Of a stretch of 64,000 bases of DNA, positions 34,001 through 43,500 are shown one piece after another. Location of the stretch: assembly GCF_963676685.1 (NCBI RefSeq), contig NC_092345.1, positions 30,961,585 through 31,025,584 on the forward strand. Direction: 5' to 3'. The translations under genes and the position numbers were made by a program. This stretch comes from Mytilus edulis. Taxonomy: Eukaryota; Mollusca; Bivalvia; Mytilida; Mytilidae. The stretch's first letter is position 1, and the number at the start of each line of letters is the position of its first letter. Below the pieces are notes generated by a model. That model was not told where the DNA came from. It did not search any database and saw only the letters and a program-made list of their open reading frames with translations.

Positions 34001-35288
34001 CACTCGCTACGCTCAAGCAATACCTACACGTAACCAGACGGCTAAGACTACAGCTAAGTGTTTATGGGAGAACTTTATTCAGCATTACTCATTTCCGACT
34101 AGATTACACAGTGATCAAGGACGAAATTTTGAGTCGAGGATTATAAGCGAATTATGTAAGTTAGCTGATATTAAGAAGTCGAGGACGACCCCTTACCACC
34201 CCCAGGGAAATGGACAGTGTGAGCGGTTTAACCAGACACTGTTAAACATGTTAGGTACGTTAGACGAAGATAAGAAATCAGATTGGAAAACCTATGTAGC
34301 GCCTCTTGTCCACTCTTATAATGCTTCGAGACATGAAAGTACAGGATATAGTCCTCACTTTTTGATGTTCGGTTGGCATCCGAGACTGGCTATAGATGCG
34401 TTTTTAGGTATTTCATCTGGTTTACCTGCTAAAGATCACAAGACATATGTAAGTAATCTAGAAAAGAGGCTACAGTTCGCATATAAAACAGCAGCCAAGG
34501 TAGCGGATAAGGCAGGTAAACGTCATAAGACCAGGTATGATTTGAAAGTAAGACATTCTAATCTACAGAAAGGGGACAGAGTTTTGCTCAAGAAAGTAGG
34601 ATTTAAAGGTAAGCACAAACTACAGAACAAATGGAATAGAGATCCATATATTGTCGAGTCTCAGCCAGATACTAGTATACCTGTATACGTACTTAAACCT
34701 GAACATGGTCGTTCAAGGAAGGTAACTGTACATAGAAATATGCTACTACCCATTTTTTCACTACCTACAGATGAGATAGTACGACAACAAATTCCGTCTA
34801 GTTGTAAAAAGGGTAAAACCTTTACTAGACCACAGAATTTGCAAAAAGACGATACTGTTGATAGTGATAAAAATGAGCTAATGCTCACAGAGGTACGTAG
34901 TAACTCTAGCGATGAGGATGATGATGATATATGTATAGTTGCTACTCGGTCTCCTAGGGTAATAGATCCTGACCGAAGTTCACAGTTGGTACTTAATCCT
35001 CAGGCCCCAGAGTTTTTACCGTCATCGTCTAGTAGTTCTTTACCAGTTTCAGATTTAAGTAGTTCTCGTTCAGATTTTAGTGGAGATTTGCTAAGTGATA
35101 CGTCAGGTCAGTCTAGTGTACATTCTGGTGTTAATGATAGCTCTACATTAAGTGGTATGTCTGCTAGTGGTCATACGGAAAATAACTCCGTTGTCTTTGA
35201 GACTACAGACACACAACCTGTCTTACGTCGGACGACTAGACAGTGTAGAGCCCCACAGCGTTACCAGGATTTTATTTTGTATCGTTGA
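30990..35288 (+). CDS. pol: Retrotransposon Pol: protease, reverse transcriptase, RNase H, integrase
   Basis: Read in the -1 frame relative to gag, most likely as a Gag-Pol fusion. An ATG-initiated Pol is less likely because the first ATG (31119) lies just before the protease. Counting from codon 31107: aspartic protease DSG at 26-28 and IIIGTN near 105; reverse transcriptase with KPDGSLRFCIDFRRVN, LPFGLTNA and the YLDD box at 465-468; RNase H with HIDASNDGLGAVLY near 630 and TDNNPLTY; integrase zinc finger (H-H-C-C, CENCILRKS near 912); catalytic D (CIDF), D (HSDQGRNFES) and E (GNGQCERFNQ). A GPY/F-like module (KWNRDPYIV) follows. The last 180 residues are acidic and serine-rich, without a chromodomain. 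About 1430 aa from the slip site, no internal stop, and every catalytic motif I checked is intact. Confidence 0.95.
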   Translation, partial: KRIGVSNEGRIGDSKLVAAKHSPTLVKSTDDIVSKPKTTLLDRMVGKANETHVYVNGKKCKSLIDSGSMVSTISEPTLRSFHTVPTIKTLDEFILSVRVAEGSQLPYLGYVEVNIKAPFHTEPMMVPLLVVPETDYNRSVPIIIGTNVLRPMKSTLTSDSEVNIPREWDTAFSAMDSSIVSLVKSTNKRPIKVSPMSSMTVTGLCKAKSSIQTAVTECVDDNQSSLGVCPRVVNLKSTGTNRIPVKIFNMSTKVIYVRPKSVLCGLNEVKIVRHAALDSSVEETGEKASDECDKGKILKNIGVELTEVTPETKSKLENLICDWKSVFSTGPTDLGFTTLVEHEIHLTDEKAFREPYRRIPPSMFEEVREHIREMLEAGAIRESCSPYSSNVVLVRKPDGSLRFCIDFRRVNKKTIKDERGLPRIDDTLDCLAGARYYSKLDLRSAYWQCGVKESDKQKTAFNLGPLGFYECNRLPFGLTNACSTFQRLMERCMGELHLRECLIYLDDIIIYSKTEEEHFRRLESVFSKLKEHNLKLKGKKCEFFKREIKYLGFIVSNEGIKTDPEKTSVVKNWPTIRNVKDLRKFLGFTSYYRRFIQDYAKIVKPLNDLLIGHSTQKKKVSTVRRKKAPTRWFWNEAQQEAMDKVIDKLTSPPILAYADYKLPFTVHIDASNDGLGAVLYQTQEGIDRVIAYASRSLRGAERLYPTHKREFLALKWAVTDKFHEYLYGSKFEVKTDNNPLTYVFDRAKLDAVGHRWVASLSNYDFKLTYRTGKSNVDADALSRIQPETKQMFSDAIKAVCTSCIVSPGPFIETVLLTESVATEDLHEVSISKIDWHEEQNADPSIRRIIALVQGKHKPTKRKISLETEEVRRYLRDWDKFTLKDGILYRNSSLYNEKVTQLVLPSVLRDIVLQGLHDDVGHQGRDRTLFLVKSRFFWPGVDRDVETKVMSCENCILRKSKTCKKSAEMVSIHTSYPLELVCIDFLTLEQSKGGYENILVITDHFTRYAQAIPTRNQTAKTTAKCLWENFIQHYSFPTRLHSDQGRNFESRIISELCKLADIKKSRTTPYHPQGNGQCERFNQTLLNMLGTLDEDKKSDWKTYVAPLVHSYNASRHESTGYSPHFLMFGWHPRLAIDAFLGISSGLPAKDHKTYVSNLEKRLQFAYKTAAKVADKAGKRHKTRYDLKVRHSNLQKGDRVLLKKVGFKGKHKLQNKWNRDPYIVESQPDTSIPVYVLKPEHGRSRKVTVHRNMLLPIFSLPTDEIVRQQIPSSCKKGKTFTRPQNLQKDDTVDSDKNELMLTEVRSNSSDEDDDDICIVATRSPRVIDPDRSSQLVLNPQAPEFLPSSSSSSLPVSDLSSSRSDFSGDLLSDTSGQSSVHSGVNDSSTLSGMSASGHTENNSVVFETTDTQPVLRRTTRQCRAPQRYQDFILYR

Positions 35289-35410
35289 TTATTTTATAAA
35301 ATTTACAGTTAGTTTTCAGTAGGATTTTTTGTCATATCTTTGATTAAGTGTTATTTTAGATATGTTTATTTGGTGTAAATATGGTTTTAGTATATATTTT
35401 TGTTGTTTAT

Positions 35411-35412
35411 AG
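35411..35412 (+). promoter_or_regulatory. Probable splice acceptor directly before the third ORF
   Basis: A T-rich tract (TTTTTGTTGTTTATAG) ends exactly at the base before the ATG. Joined to the LTR donor at 28562 it would give a short mRNA whose first ATG is that of the third ORF, as with retroviral env mRNA. Confidence 0.45.
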
Positions 35413-36093
35413 ATGGCATTATATCCTCATTCGTATCTGTTTGCATCCAGTAGAGGGAAGTGTTTCTCTGGTATGGCTTGCAAAGATATTATTATCAAAT
35501 CCGGTGGTAAATTGCAAGATTTGTGCCGAATAGCTATTTCTAGACTTAAGGGTGATACGTGTGTTCATAGTATTGTATACTTTGTTATCGGAATTCCCGA
35601 TATTTGTACTTTGACAAGGAAAAAAGATGGAGTTTCTTATTATGAAGAGTCATGGTTAAATCTCGACGTAGATCATGTGTCTAATATGAAAAATTTGATT
35701 TTGGATACTGAGAGTAAAATCAAGAAGCATGGAGGAAAAGTTGTGTTTTCAACTATTGCTGCATCTAGTTTCCGGGATTGGAATAATCATAGGCTTATGA
35801 TTCATAAAACCAAATATTTGGTATATGAGGAAAATTATCCGGAAATGCAAGAAAAATTACATGAGATTTTACGGGAGACAAATAAGTTCATAACTGAGCT
35901 TAATTGTAGAAACCATATGATCACTCCGTTTTTACACACATATGTTCAGAAGAAGAAGGGTGATAAGATTAAGTATATGTTTTCTAAGTTAGTGGATGGT
36001 GTACACCCATCGAAGAATTTAAGTCGTACATGGTTTTTGTATATGGAAAGGATTATTTCGGAGAATGAGAAAAATTTGTCTAGTGTCACTTAG
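35413..36093 (+). CDS. Retrotransposon third ORF, SGNH-hydrolase-like, probably lacking the catalytic serine
   Basis: 226 codons, 124 nt after the pol stop, same strand, where env would sit. No signal peptide, transmembrane segment or furin-like site is visible, so it does not look like an envelope. The layout suggests an SGNH/GDSL fold: a glycine step SGGKLQDL (30-37), a hydrophobic strand then GIPD (60-63) where block III has GxND, a second strand (VVFSTI), and DGVHPS (195-200) where block V has DxxH. The GDS block with the nucleophilic serine is not evident near the N-terminus, and the block III Asn is replaced by Pro. I recall similar retroelement-linked proteins in other invertebrates, but cannot verify this. 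Enzyme activity is doubtful; an RNA, particle or protein-binding role is possible. Confidence 0.6.
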   Translation: MALYPHSYLFASSRGKCFSGMACKDIIIKSGGKLQDLCRIAISRLKGDTCVHSIVYFVIGIPDICTLTRKKDGVSYYEESWLNLDVDHVSNMKNLILDTESKIKKHGGKVVFSTIAASSFRDWNNHRLMIHKTKYLVYEENYPEMQEKLHEILRETNKFITELNCRNHMITPFLHTYVQKKKGDKIKYMFSKLVDGVHPSKNLSRTWFLYMERIISENEKNLSSVT

Positions 36094-36500
36094 AAATGAG
36101 ACTTGTTAGGTTGCTGTCATATATGTTTGTGTCATTCATGAATAAATTTTGTTTTGTTGTATAATTGTGTTTTATTTTTTGTATTAGGATTTGATATAAT
36201 GATTAGGATTATGGTTCATTAGTTCATGTCATTTCCACTCTGCATTCTGGGTAGAGTGGCACTTGCTGCCTATTTAACTTTGTATGATGGATTTTTTACA
36301 TGATTTTGTTGTTGTTGTCCTTTATCCTAGATTTTGAACTTGTATTTCACTTTTGTATATAACGTGTGTGTGTGTATAGAATTTGTCATTTCTATGTTAT
36401 ATTGCAAAAGACTATAATCTCGTTAAGTTTTTCTTGATGGACTTATTGTGATTTGGAGATAAAATTTCAGGGACGAAATTTTCTCCTTGGGCCGAGAATG
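36094..36500 (+). other. Retrotransposon 3' untranslated region and polypurine-tract area
   Basis: Non-coding. The stretch before the LTR, CAGGGACGAAATT and then GGGCCGAGAATG, resembles the pre-LTR sequence of other Gypsy elements. The polypurine tract itself is short and interrupted. Confidence 0.5.
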
Positions 36501-36993
36501 TGTCACCGTAACAAATTATCAGCTGAATAAAGAAAGAGAAATACTATACTGATTTCGATTTACTATGATTTACTATCATTTACGCATTCATTCATTCATT
36601 CATTCATTCATTCATTGACAGACTATGACAATAGACTTTCACTATACTTTCTGCACGATAATTTAATGCATGTAATCCCGCCACAAATTGTCTGTACTAT
36701 ATATACTGTCTACCCGTAAAAATACGGGTATTCACACTTACTCAGCACATTAGAGCTGCGGGATCTATAACTTTTTCCCTATTTTCAGGTAAGCACATTT
36801 TCACTTTTAAAGGCCTTTTATTGCATGTTTTGCCTGTCAAATTCACGGTCCAAATTATAAGGAAACTTTTAATTACATAATTGTAATTCATTTATTAATG
36901 TATTTTCAGTGTGAATAAAATATTGGAAAGCTTATACTAGTCACTTATCAGCCCAAATAGAATAAAACCATGTGGCCAAATGACCCTGTGACA
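36501..36993 (+). repeat. 3' LTR (493 bp)
   Basis: Identical to the 5' LTR on base-by-base reading. AATAAA near its end could serve polyadenylation. Confidence 0.95.
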
Positions 36994-36997
36994 TAAT

Positions 36998-38130
36998 ATT
37001 TGGTATGGACCAAATATTCTCTCAGCGACCCCCCTTTTTGTCGTGAAATTTGTAGCAAAACACTGTTAATTAACTGATTGAGGGAAATGGTTCTTATAAT
37101 CTATCAATTGTATCATATGAATCAAATGTGCATACTGATTAGCTGGTTGTTCCGTTACATAGATGTCATGAGCTAGAAAGTATATATTTAAACAAAACAT
37201 AAAACAATCGATCGCTTTCATTTCTGTTTACCAAATTCGCACGTAAACCAATCAAAATCAATGTAACAAATTTCACAACAAATTTACTTGTTTGACAAAA
37301 AACGGCGTACTTTGTATAATTACAGACCAGTTATATTCCTCCTATTTTCGGAGAAACACTAATTCATTATCATTCGATAAGAAACTGTCAATATGAAATG
37401 TTATTATAACGATTTAACCTTGTGCTTTTATTTTCAAAATTGAGAGAAAAAATACTCACACAAACAGGCGATAAAAGATGCATATACTGTATAACGTCAC
37501 AGTAACCGTTGTAACATCAAGTTACATTTTGACAGTTGCTATTTTCCCAGCCCCCATTAAATATCTTAATTCAAGCCGGCGAAGTAGCAACTTTCTATAG
37601 AAATTGCTATTTTACCAGCACTGGCTAAATAGCCACTGTATGTTGACACTCTGACTGTTATGTATATATGTGGCTTACATTTGAATGATCTAATCCTGTA
37701 ACTTCTAAATTGCATTTACTTTATCAGTATCCCGTTTGCAAGTTATTATGTCTTTCGAAACCAAAGAACTTTATGTTCTGGGAACAGTATATGTTCCTGT
37801 TATGATCATGGAAACGTTAATTAAGACCCCAGACATTGAATATAATAATTGTGCAACGGAACTGCTATCACATTGTGGGTAATAGTTGTTTCAAATACGT
37901 AATATAAACCCAAATTAAGATACAATGCTAATTTACACTTACTTGTACAACCTGAGTTTACTACTTCTAATAAAATGTTTTAAATCACTGTCAGAAATCC
38001 GTTACTATGAAAAGGGTTAGCTGTATACTAATATATCTGGGCGATCACAATTGTCCCTGCTATCCCCAAATTTCGTTTTCAATTATGGAATCATGGATAG
38101 AAATATTATAGTCAAACACTTAGCTGTTAA
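36998..38130. other. Intergenic, no gene seen
   Basis: AT-rich. A small palindrome AATATTTGG-TATGGA-CCAAATATT lies at 36996-37019, next to the retrotransposon insertion point. No coding motif. Confidence 0.35.
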
Positions 38131-38139
38131 TCAGTCAAT

Positions 38140-38215
38140 GGAGATTTCAGTAAGTCTCCATGAGCTACTAATTAGTTTCCATGAGCTATTAATTAGTCTC
38201 ATTGAGCTTTTTTAA
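38140..38215. repeat. Short tandem repeat, about 25-bp unit, 3 copies
   Basis: AGTCTCCATGAGCTACTAATT and two variants in direct succession. Confidence 0.6.
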
Positions 38216-38269
38216 TTATAATCGTTAAAAATGAAGTGAGTCAACTTATATATATACATGTATGTTCCC

Positions 38270-38445
38270 GTTTGAATGGTTTTACACTAGTAATTTTGGG
38301 GCCCTTTATAGCTTGTTGTTCGGTGTGAGCTAAGGCTCCGTGTTGAAGGCCGTACTTTAACCTATAATGGTTTACTTTTTAAATTGTTATTTGTATGGAG
38401 AGTTGTCTCATTGGCACTCACACCACATCTTCCTATATCTATATG
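38270..38445 (-). repeat. Dispersed mussel-type repeat (family B)
   Basis: Reverse complement of the 39458-39665 copy (AGTTGTCTCATTGGCACTCA, GGGGCCCTTTATAGCTTGTT). Confidence 0.7.
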
Positions 38446-38449
38446 ACAG

Positions 38450-39110
38450 TATCAGAATTCTTTATTGCCAATTATTACAATCTTCATTATCAACATTTTA
38501 AAATGACACCAAATTTTACGAAAGTATTATACATTAGAAGACTCGGCCAAAGCCACCAGATACAATGTAACTATTAAATTGTATCAAATATGTAGTTACT
38601 AAAAATGTGCTATCTTTTTTATTGATGACATATATATACTCCATTATTTAAATGCAGGTTGGAAAATAAGTATTGTCTGCTGTCTTTTTTCCCCATAAAT
38701 TTTCGTTTACAATAGCATGTTTATGCTTCTTGCAAAATTATTCATTCATTCATTAATGTTTATCAAATAAAGTCATAATTGCTCCTCTTTTTAAATACAG
38801 CCAATGTTGTGTTGTTGACGAATTTTTCCTCGGATATTTACGGCCTCGACATGATAAATGGAGCTACGTTTTCCTGCATCTACAGAAACACATCTTTAAA
38901 AAAATACCCTTTTTGTTGGTACAAATGTCATCATAACAATTTCGGATTTCTTTAGTCTTCTCATTTGATTTATTTTAAAGTCAGGGAACTCTGCGTACTT
39001 TACTCTTGTCTATCTGTCATTGATTTCTCAAAAAGTTGTCACAACGGTTATTTAACAAACAGTGAGCAAGTCATTTACACTGTATACCAGAATTTTCAAC
39101 CCGCGACAGA
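38450..39110. other. Intergenic, no gene seen
   Basis: Nothing recognised. Confidence 0.3.
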
Positions 39111-39117
39111 TGTGAAT

Positions 39118-39290
39118 ATAAGAAGATTTGGTATGAGTGACAATGAGACAACTCTCCATCCAAGTCACAATTTGTAAAAGAAAAACTATTATAGGCCAAA
39201 GTACGGTCTTTTACATGAAGTCTTTGCTCACATCGAAGGTAAGCCATAAAGGGCCCCACAAATGACTATAGTGTAAAATCATTGTGCTAA
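39118..39290 (+). repeat. Dispersed mussel-type repeat (family B)
   Basis: TGGTATGAGTGACAATGAGA to AGGGCCCCACAAATGACTA. Confidence 0.7.
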
Positions 39291-39457
39291 TTTATCGTGA
39301 TACCCACGCTTTAACAAGGGTTTTATTGTCAGAGAACCGGAGATATCATAGCCAGGATGACCATGATTCTTTACCCAACTTAACTCTACAGGTATAAGTT
39401 GTTTAACTATAAGACTGTTTTTCACATTTCAATACTTACTGAAAATATTATATAGAC

Positions 39458-39665
39458 ATAAGAAGGTGTGGAATGAGTGCCAATAAGACAACTCTACCTC
39501 CAAGACACAATTTGTAAAAGTAAACCATTATAGGTCAAAGTACGGCCACCGACACGTTAACAAAGATATATATAGACACGCAGCATTGGCTCACACCGAA
39601 CGCCAAGCTATAAAGGGCCCAGCCCCAAAATGATTAGTGTAAAACAATTCAAACAAGAAAACCAA
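39458..39665 (+). repeat. Dispersed mussel-type repeat (family B)
   Basis: The same order of segments as the preceding copy, 340 bp downstream and in the same orientation. Confidence 0.7.
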
Positions 39666-39917
39666 CGATATGATCAAGTGCTATTACTATTACCAGTTAA
39701 AAATATTGGCTTGATGACATTGCATGAAGGTTTTTAAATTAGGTTATCTCCGAAACATTTTCTAAAACGGGTTAACATTAGTTTTTACCAATTAAACTAG
39801 TTTACAAACCTGAGAGACGGATACATTTGTCTCAAATCTTATCTATTATAGGTATCGGACCAGTCAGTCTAACCCTAATGGTAGTATTCAAAGGCCAGGG
39901 AGCACTATCTGCATCAT

Positions 39918-40000
39918 CTTCGCTAACCAAGGGTTACAATCCACTCCCATTCTCTCCATGGGAGCCGATCGTAACCCTTGGCTAGCGAAGATGTATCTGC
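39918..40000. repeat. Foldback hairpin, about 27-bp arms
   Basis: CATCTTCGCTAACCAAGGGT (from about 39923) is mirrored by ACCCTTGGCTAGCGAAGATG (ending at about 39992), with about 20 bases between the arms. Confidence 0.6.
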
Positions 40001-40002
40001 TT

Positions 40003-40811
40003 TAACACAAGACGTGTGACGGCCACGAAGTAAATAAACGGCTTTATACGATACGACAAGGGACAAAAGAGATGAAAGACTTGCATGCACTCATTTTCCC
40101 ATTAAGTCACAAAATTATCACAGTTTCGGATAATGACAAAAAGTGTTATAAACGTGACATGACAAAATGGACATGTTTTAAGCACGAAATGACACGGAGT
40201 TGCAAAATGAAATATTATACAGAGGTTTTCAATTTACCGACTTTATTCTCAAACTAATCAAATGTTAATTTAATCGCGCACTGAGCTAAATCGTCTGCTT
40301 CTGTTGATGGGTGTATGCAAGGGTTTAGTCATATGTGGGCGACGACTAGGGTTGTTTTTAACGACGTTGACTACCCATGAGGGTCTTGCACGATTGGAAT
40401 TTATGTGGGTGGTAGCATATGTATACCGTTTAATTTATAGAATATAAATCAATGTATAATTGCAATCACCGAAAAACAACAGGGACAAATTTTCTACGTG
40501 TAGACAACAAAACTAACATTTTCGAGACTTCTCAATTCAAATTATGTAAACACTTAAATGCGAAGGTGACAAGAGAATGTCAAGATAAATCAGAAAAATG
40601 AAGAATACTACCGTAAAAGTTAGATCTTACCATAACTGACTATCTATGAAATTAACACATATACCACTCTTGAAGGGTGAAGAATAGGTAAATATTTTAC
40701 TGTACGCATGGTTATACCATTGTCCGGAATATTTATTTACAGCCAATCAAGTAGCCCATTTATAATGTTTACATCAGCCGTACACGTGTTGAAATGTCAA
40801 AATACATTTAA
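40003..40811. other. Upstream region of sulfiredoxin
   Basis: Promoter side of the sulfiredoxin gene. I looked for antioxidant response elements (TGACnnnGC) and found only one imperfect candidate (ATGACACGGA near 40190). No TATA box is obvious. Confidence 0.3.
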
Positions 40812-41141
40812 ATGATTACCTATTTGTCACTAACAGTGAATAATCTTATCATTTTTTCTTTTCTGACATTTTCATTCTGGTTGAATTATTTTCCGACCAA
40901 AACAGCTGAAGTATTGTATACACCTTATAATTTAGCTACTTCAGGATTTCCGGTCTCGCTGAAACTCTCAGATACTTGTTCTGTAAATACTGGCATGTCA
41001 ACACCAAACACATACAATGACAAAACAGTGCATGCAGCTCATATTGAGGAAGTTCACAATGTACCATTAAATGTTATCATCCGGCCAATACCGTCCATCT
41101 TAGAAGAGGAGAAGGTTGACTCTCTTATGCATACGATACAG
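40812..41141 (+). CDS. SRXN1: Sulfiredoxin exon 1
   Basis: 110 codons if the first ATG is used, 49 if Met62 is used. A TAA immediately precedes the first ATG in frame. Confidence 0.8.
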
Positions 41142-41877
41142 GTATATCAAAATGGGTGGTGGCTCACATGCAGGCACTTGTCTAAGAAAAAAATTCATGT
41201 ATAATACCATTAAAATAATATAACACTTTAAAAGTTAAATAGGAAAAACAAATATGATTTAGACAAGTGCCTGTGTGTCACGTGGCACGAGTGTGGGAAA
41301 GAAATTTGAAGACCTATTTCAGTTTGTAATTTTCGGCTTTTTTCTTGTTTATAACTTGACTTTCGAATGGTATCTTTTGAATAATTACAAGAATGAGCAC
41401 CATATAAAATTTTCTACTAAATCTCAACGAACAACATATCTGAGTACTACTACACTTTGATAAGAAAACGAAGAGGATAACGCCTTATCGCTATTTGGTC
41501 TTTTCCGGGAAAAAAATTATTCACAATTAGAAATTTCCTGTTTGGGTCAAGTGTCGCAAAAACAAAGGTCACGAGTGAGGAACTGAGGGTGGGAAAAGTT
41601 TAGTAAGTAAACAATTTGAAAGTTGTTTTATACATTTTAATAGCATTTCAAACATTTTCAAAATATATTTTAGGAGAATGAAGAGAAAGTTCCACCAATC
41701 GACGTTCTGTGGATAGAGGGAAGAAACGGAGGCAATTATTTTTATTCTTTTGGAGGGTGTCATAGATTTGAGGCATATAAGAGGCTTCAGAGAGAAACAG
41801 TTCCTTGTAAATTGTTCAGGTCAACTATAAATGACCTTCGGACGTATCTCGGAGGATCTACTCCTGATCTGTTATAG
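40812..41877 (+). CDS. SRXN1: Sulfiredoxin, two coding exons
   Basis: Sulfiredoxin uses ATP to reduce the sulfinic acid form of hyperoxidised 2-Cys peroxiredoxins. Exons 40812-41141 and 41674-41877 join in phase 0 (donor CAG^GTATAT, acceptor TTTTAG^GAG) to 177 codons. The catalytic cysteine is in [10 protein letters not shown] (C139). Lys, Ser and Thr of the ATP site lie in [10 protein letters not shown], and [14 protein letters not shown] and GSTPDLL match the vertebrate protein closely. The first in-frame ATG adds a hydrophobic 61-residue extension; starting at Met62 (40995) gives a 116-aa protein beginning just before the conserved core. Human SRXN1 has 137 aa, so the true start is uncertain. 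The catalytic domain is complete. Confidence 0.93.
41142..41673 (+). other. Sulfiredoxin intron
   Basis: 532 bp, GT-AG, no element recognised. It contains an inverted CAGGCACTTGTCTAAG / GACAAGTGCCTG pair (about 41171-41188 and 41260-41272). Confidence 0.8.
41674..41877 (+). CDS. SRXN1: Sulfiredoxin exon 2 (catalytic cysteine)
   Basis: 67 codons plus TAG at 41875-41877. Contains [17 protein letters not shown] and the C-terminal GSTPDLL. Too fragmented to stand out as a single long frame, but clear by motif. Confidence 0.93.
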   Translation, partial: ENEEKVPPIDVLWIEGRNGGNYFYSFGGCHRFEAYKRLQRETVPCKLFRSTINDLRTYLGGSTPDLL

Positions 41878-42442
41878 AGTAATTGGGACGTGTTTTGGAT
41901 GACCCCTCCAAATCTCTTATCATGAGTATGAGTAACTTAATTAAATTACTATCTATTTGAGTTGGATGCATTTTTATCTGTGATATTCAATGTATTAAAT
42001 AATATTTATGTATGCTTTTATAACATTTGTTTGTTATCTATGTTTGTCAGGGGCCCATACGTTCAAGGGGTCATCATTGTTATAGTAACAATTTATATTC
42101 ACGAACATTTGAATGATTTGTAAATGCTACAATTTACAAAGACCGGCTCGAGTTAAGACAAGTCATGAATGAATTAATTTAACGGACAATATAGTGACAA
42201 GCCACCGATATCATTTACATAATAAACATAAGGATATAAACGCCACAATAATAGGCAGATTGTTTATTTACGTGGAGCAATCAATTTAAACATGTGACGA
42301 TCATGTTGGCGCGTTTTCTTAATGTTCGCTAGCTTGATGCATCTTATTGCTCACTGGCTTATTGTTCGGTAGCTTTAGTCTGGTGATAGGGATTATGAAT
42401 TTTAATACAGCACAGAATTTTAGCCTTTTATTTTCGAGATCA
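41878..42442. other. Sulfiredoxin 3' side, no further gene seen
   Basis: Probably holds the 3' UTR; a variant ATTAAA signal is near 41992. No other gene. Confidence 0.35.
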
Positions 42443-42447
42443 CTTAA

Positions 42448-42740
42448 CACTGGTGGTAAGCGGATGTCGTAACTTAAAGTCCGAAAATGGGAGACAACTC
42501 TAGGGATAAATTTGTCTTTTCCGATTTTCGTGCAGTCAAAGATTTATTTGAGCCAAACTGAGGAGCCAAACCGCTTGTCTCATACATACTAATCGTTAGT
42601 GCGTTGATATTGAAACAAAATTTGATACATAAAAACATTCTAATTTTCATAAAATAGTCATTTAATATTTCGAGCATGATGGTCGTAACTAAAACAACAA
42701 AAATGTTCAGGATGGTCGTAACTTAAAATTGTGATGGTCG
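42448..42740 (+). repeat. Left inverted repeat of transposon 2
   Basis: Pairs with 46203-46482. Shares GGGAGACAACTCTAGGGATA, the TTTTCCGATTTTCGT stretch, GCCAAACCGCTTGTCTCATA and the GATGGTCGTAAC motif array. Confidence 0.8.
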
Positions 42741-43054
42741 TAAAATTGAAACGAATCGAGAAAAAAACCCAATACAAAATTAAATTACTAGTCACTGTTA
42801 CTTAAATATAATGTATAAAATTAACCAAGAGGCAAATAGTTATAAGCGGTTAAATCCAATAACAATATAAATTTCTCAAAAGCGGAGACTTCATTTTAAA
42901 ACAAGAAACACAGCTCTGGTTATGATCATTCTTAGTTACGAATTAAGAAAAGGCGTTTTTAACAAATTTGACATCACTTGAAATAACAGCATCCTGATTT
43001 ATTTTCTTTATATATTTTGCATCTATTGAAAAGAAAAACTTTTTAAAAACTATT

Positions 43055-43500
43055 AGAATGAAATTCAAAACAGTGTGGCTGTGGCCATTGATTGACACAT
43101 TAAATTCATCCATTGACTGGGACAATTTAGGTGAACGTTTGTATGTAACGACCAATGCTCACTATGTACTTTTTAAAGACACTTAAACTATGGGGTCACC
43201 AAAGGTTCTCAACACCTTAATAAAGTAATTCGAAAAATTAATCAGAAATAACACGATGTTTGATTCATACCAATTATATAAATCAAAACATAAAGGTTAT
43301 TCCTGATTAATTTTTCGAATTATTTTATAATTAAAGGCGTTAAGAAACCTTTGGTGACCCCACAGTTTAAATGTCTATCGTAGGTACGTCGTTAACAGTG
43401 GTCGTTACAGACAAACGTTCACGTAAATTGTCCCAGTCAATGGATGAATTTAATGTGTAAATCAATGGCCACAGCCACACTGTTTTGAATTTGATTCTAT
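43055..43500. repeat. Large palindrome, about 200-bp arms
   Basis: Left arm 43055-43252 and right arm about 43282-43500 share TCAAAACAGTGTGGCTGTGG, TTAAATTCATCCATTGACTG and CACCAAAGGTTCTCAACACC in inverted order, around a roughly 30-bp centre. Confidence 0.75.

Larger units (their letters stand above)
28271..36997 (+). mobile_element. Full-length Ty3/Gypsy LTR retrotransposon with an extra ORF
   Basis: 8719 bp between target duplications TAAT (28271-28274 and 36994-36997). Order: 5' LTR, tRNA-Gln primer site, long leader, gag, pol (protease, reverse transcriptase, RNase H, integrase), a third ORF, 3' LTR. RT before integrase places it in Ty3/Gypsy. The two LTRs read identical over 493 bp and all three frames are open, so the copy is very young and could be active. 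The LTR carries a TATA box, a splice donor and AATAAA signals. It lies head to head with VHL, about 1.2 kb upstream of its ATG. Confidence 0.95.

Noticed and set aside
35413-36093. Retroviral envelope gene
   Set aside because: Right position, but no signal peptide, cleavage site, fusion peptide or membrane anchor.
40003-40811. NRF2 antioxidant response element upstream of sulfiredoxin
   Set aside because: Only one imperfect match (ATGACACGGA) was found, not enough to call a site.
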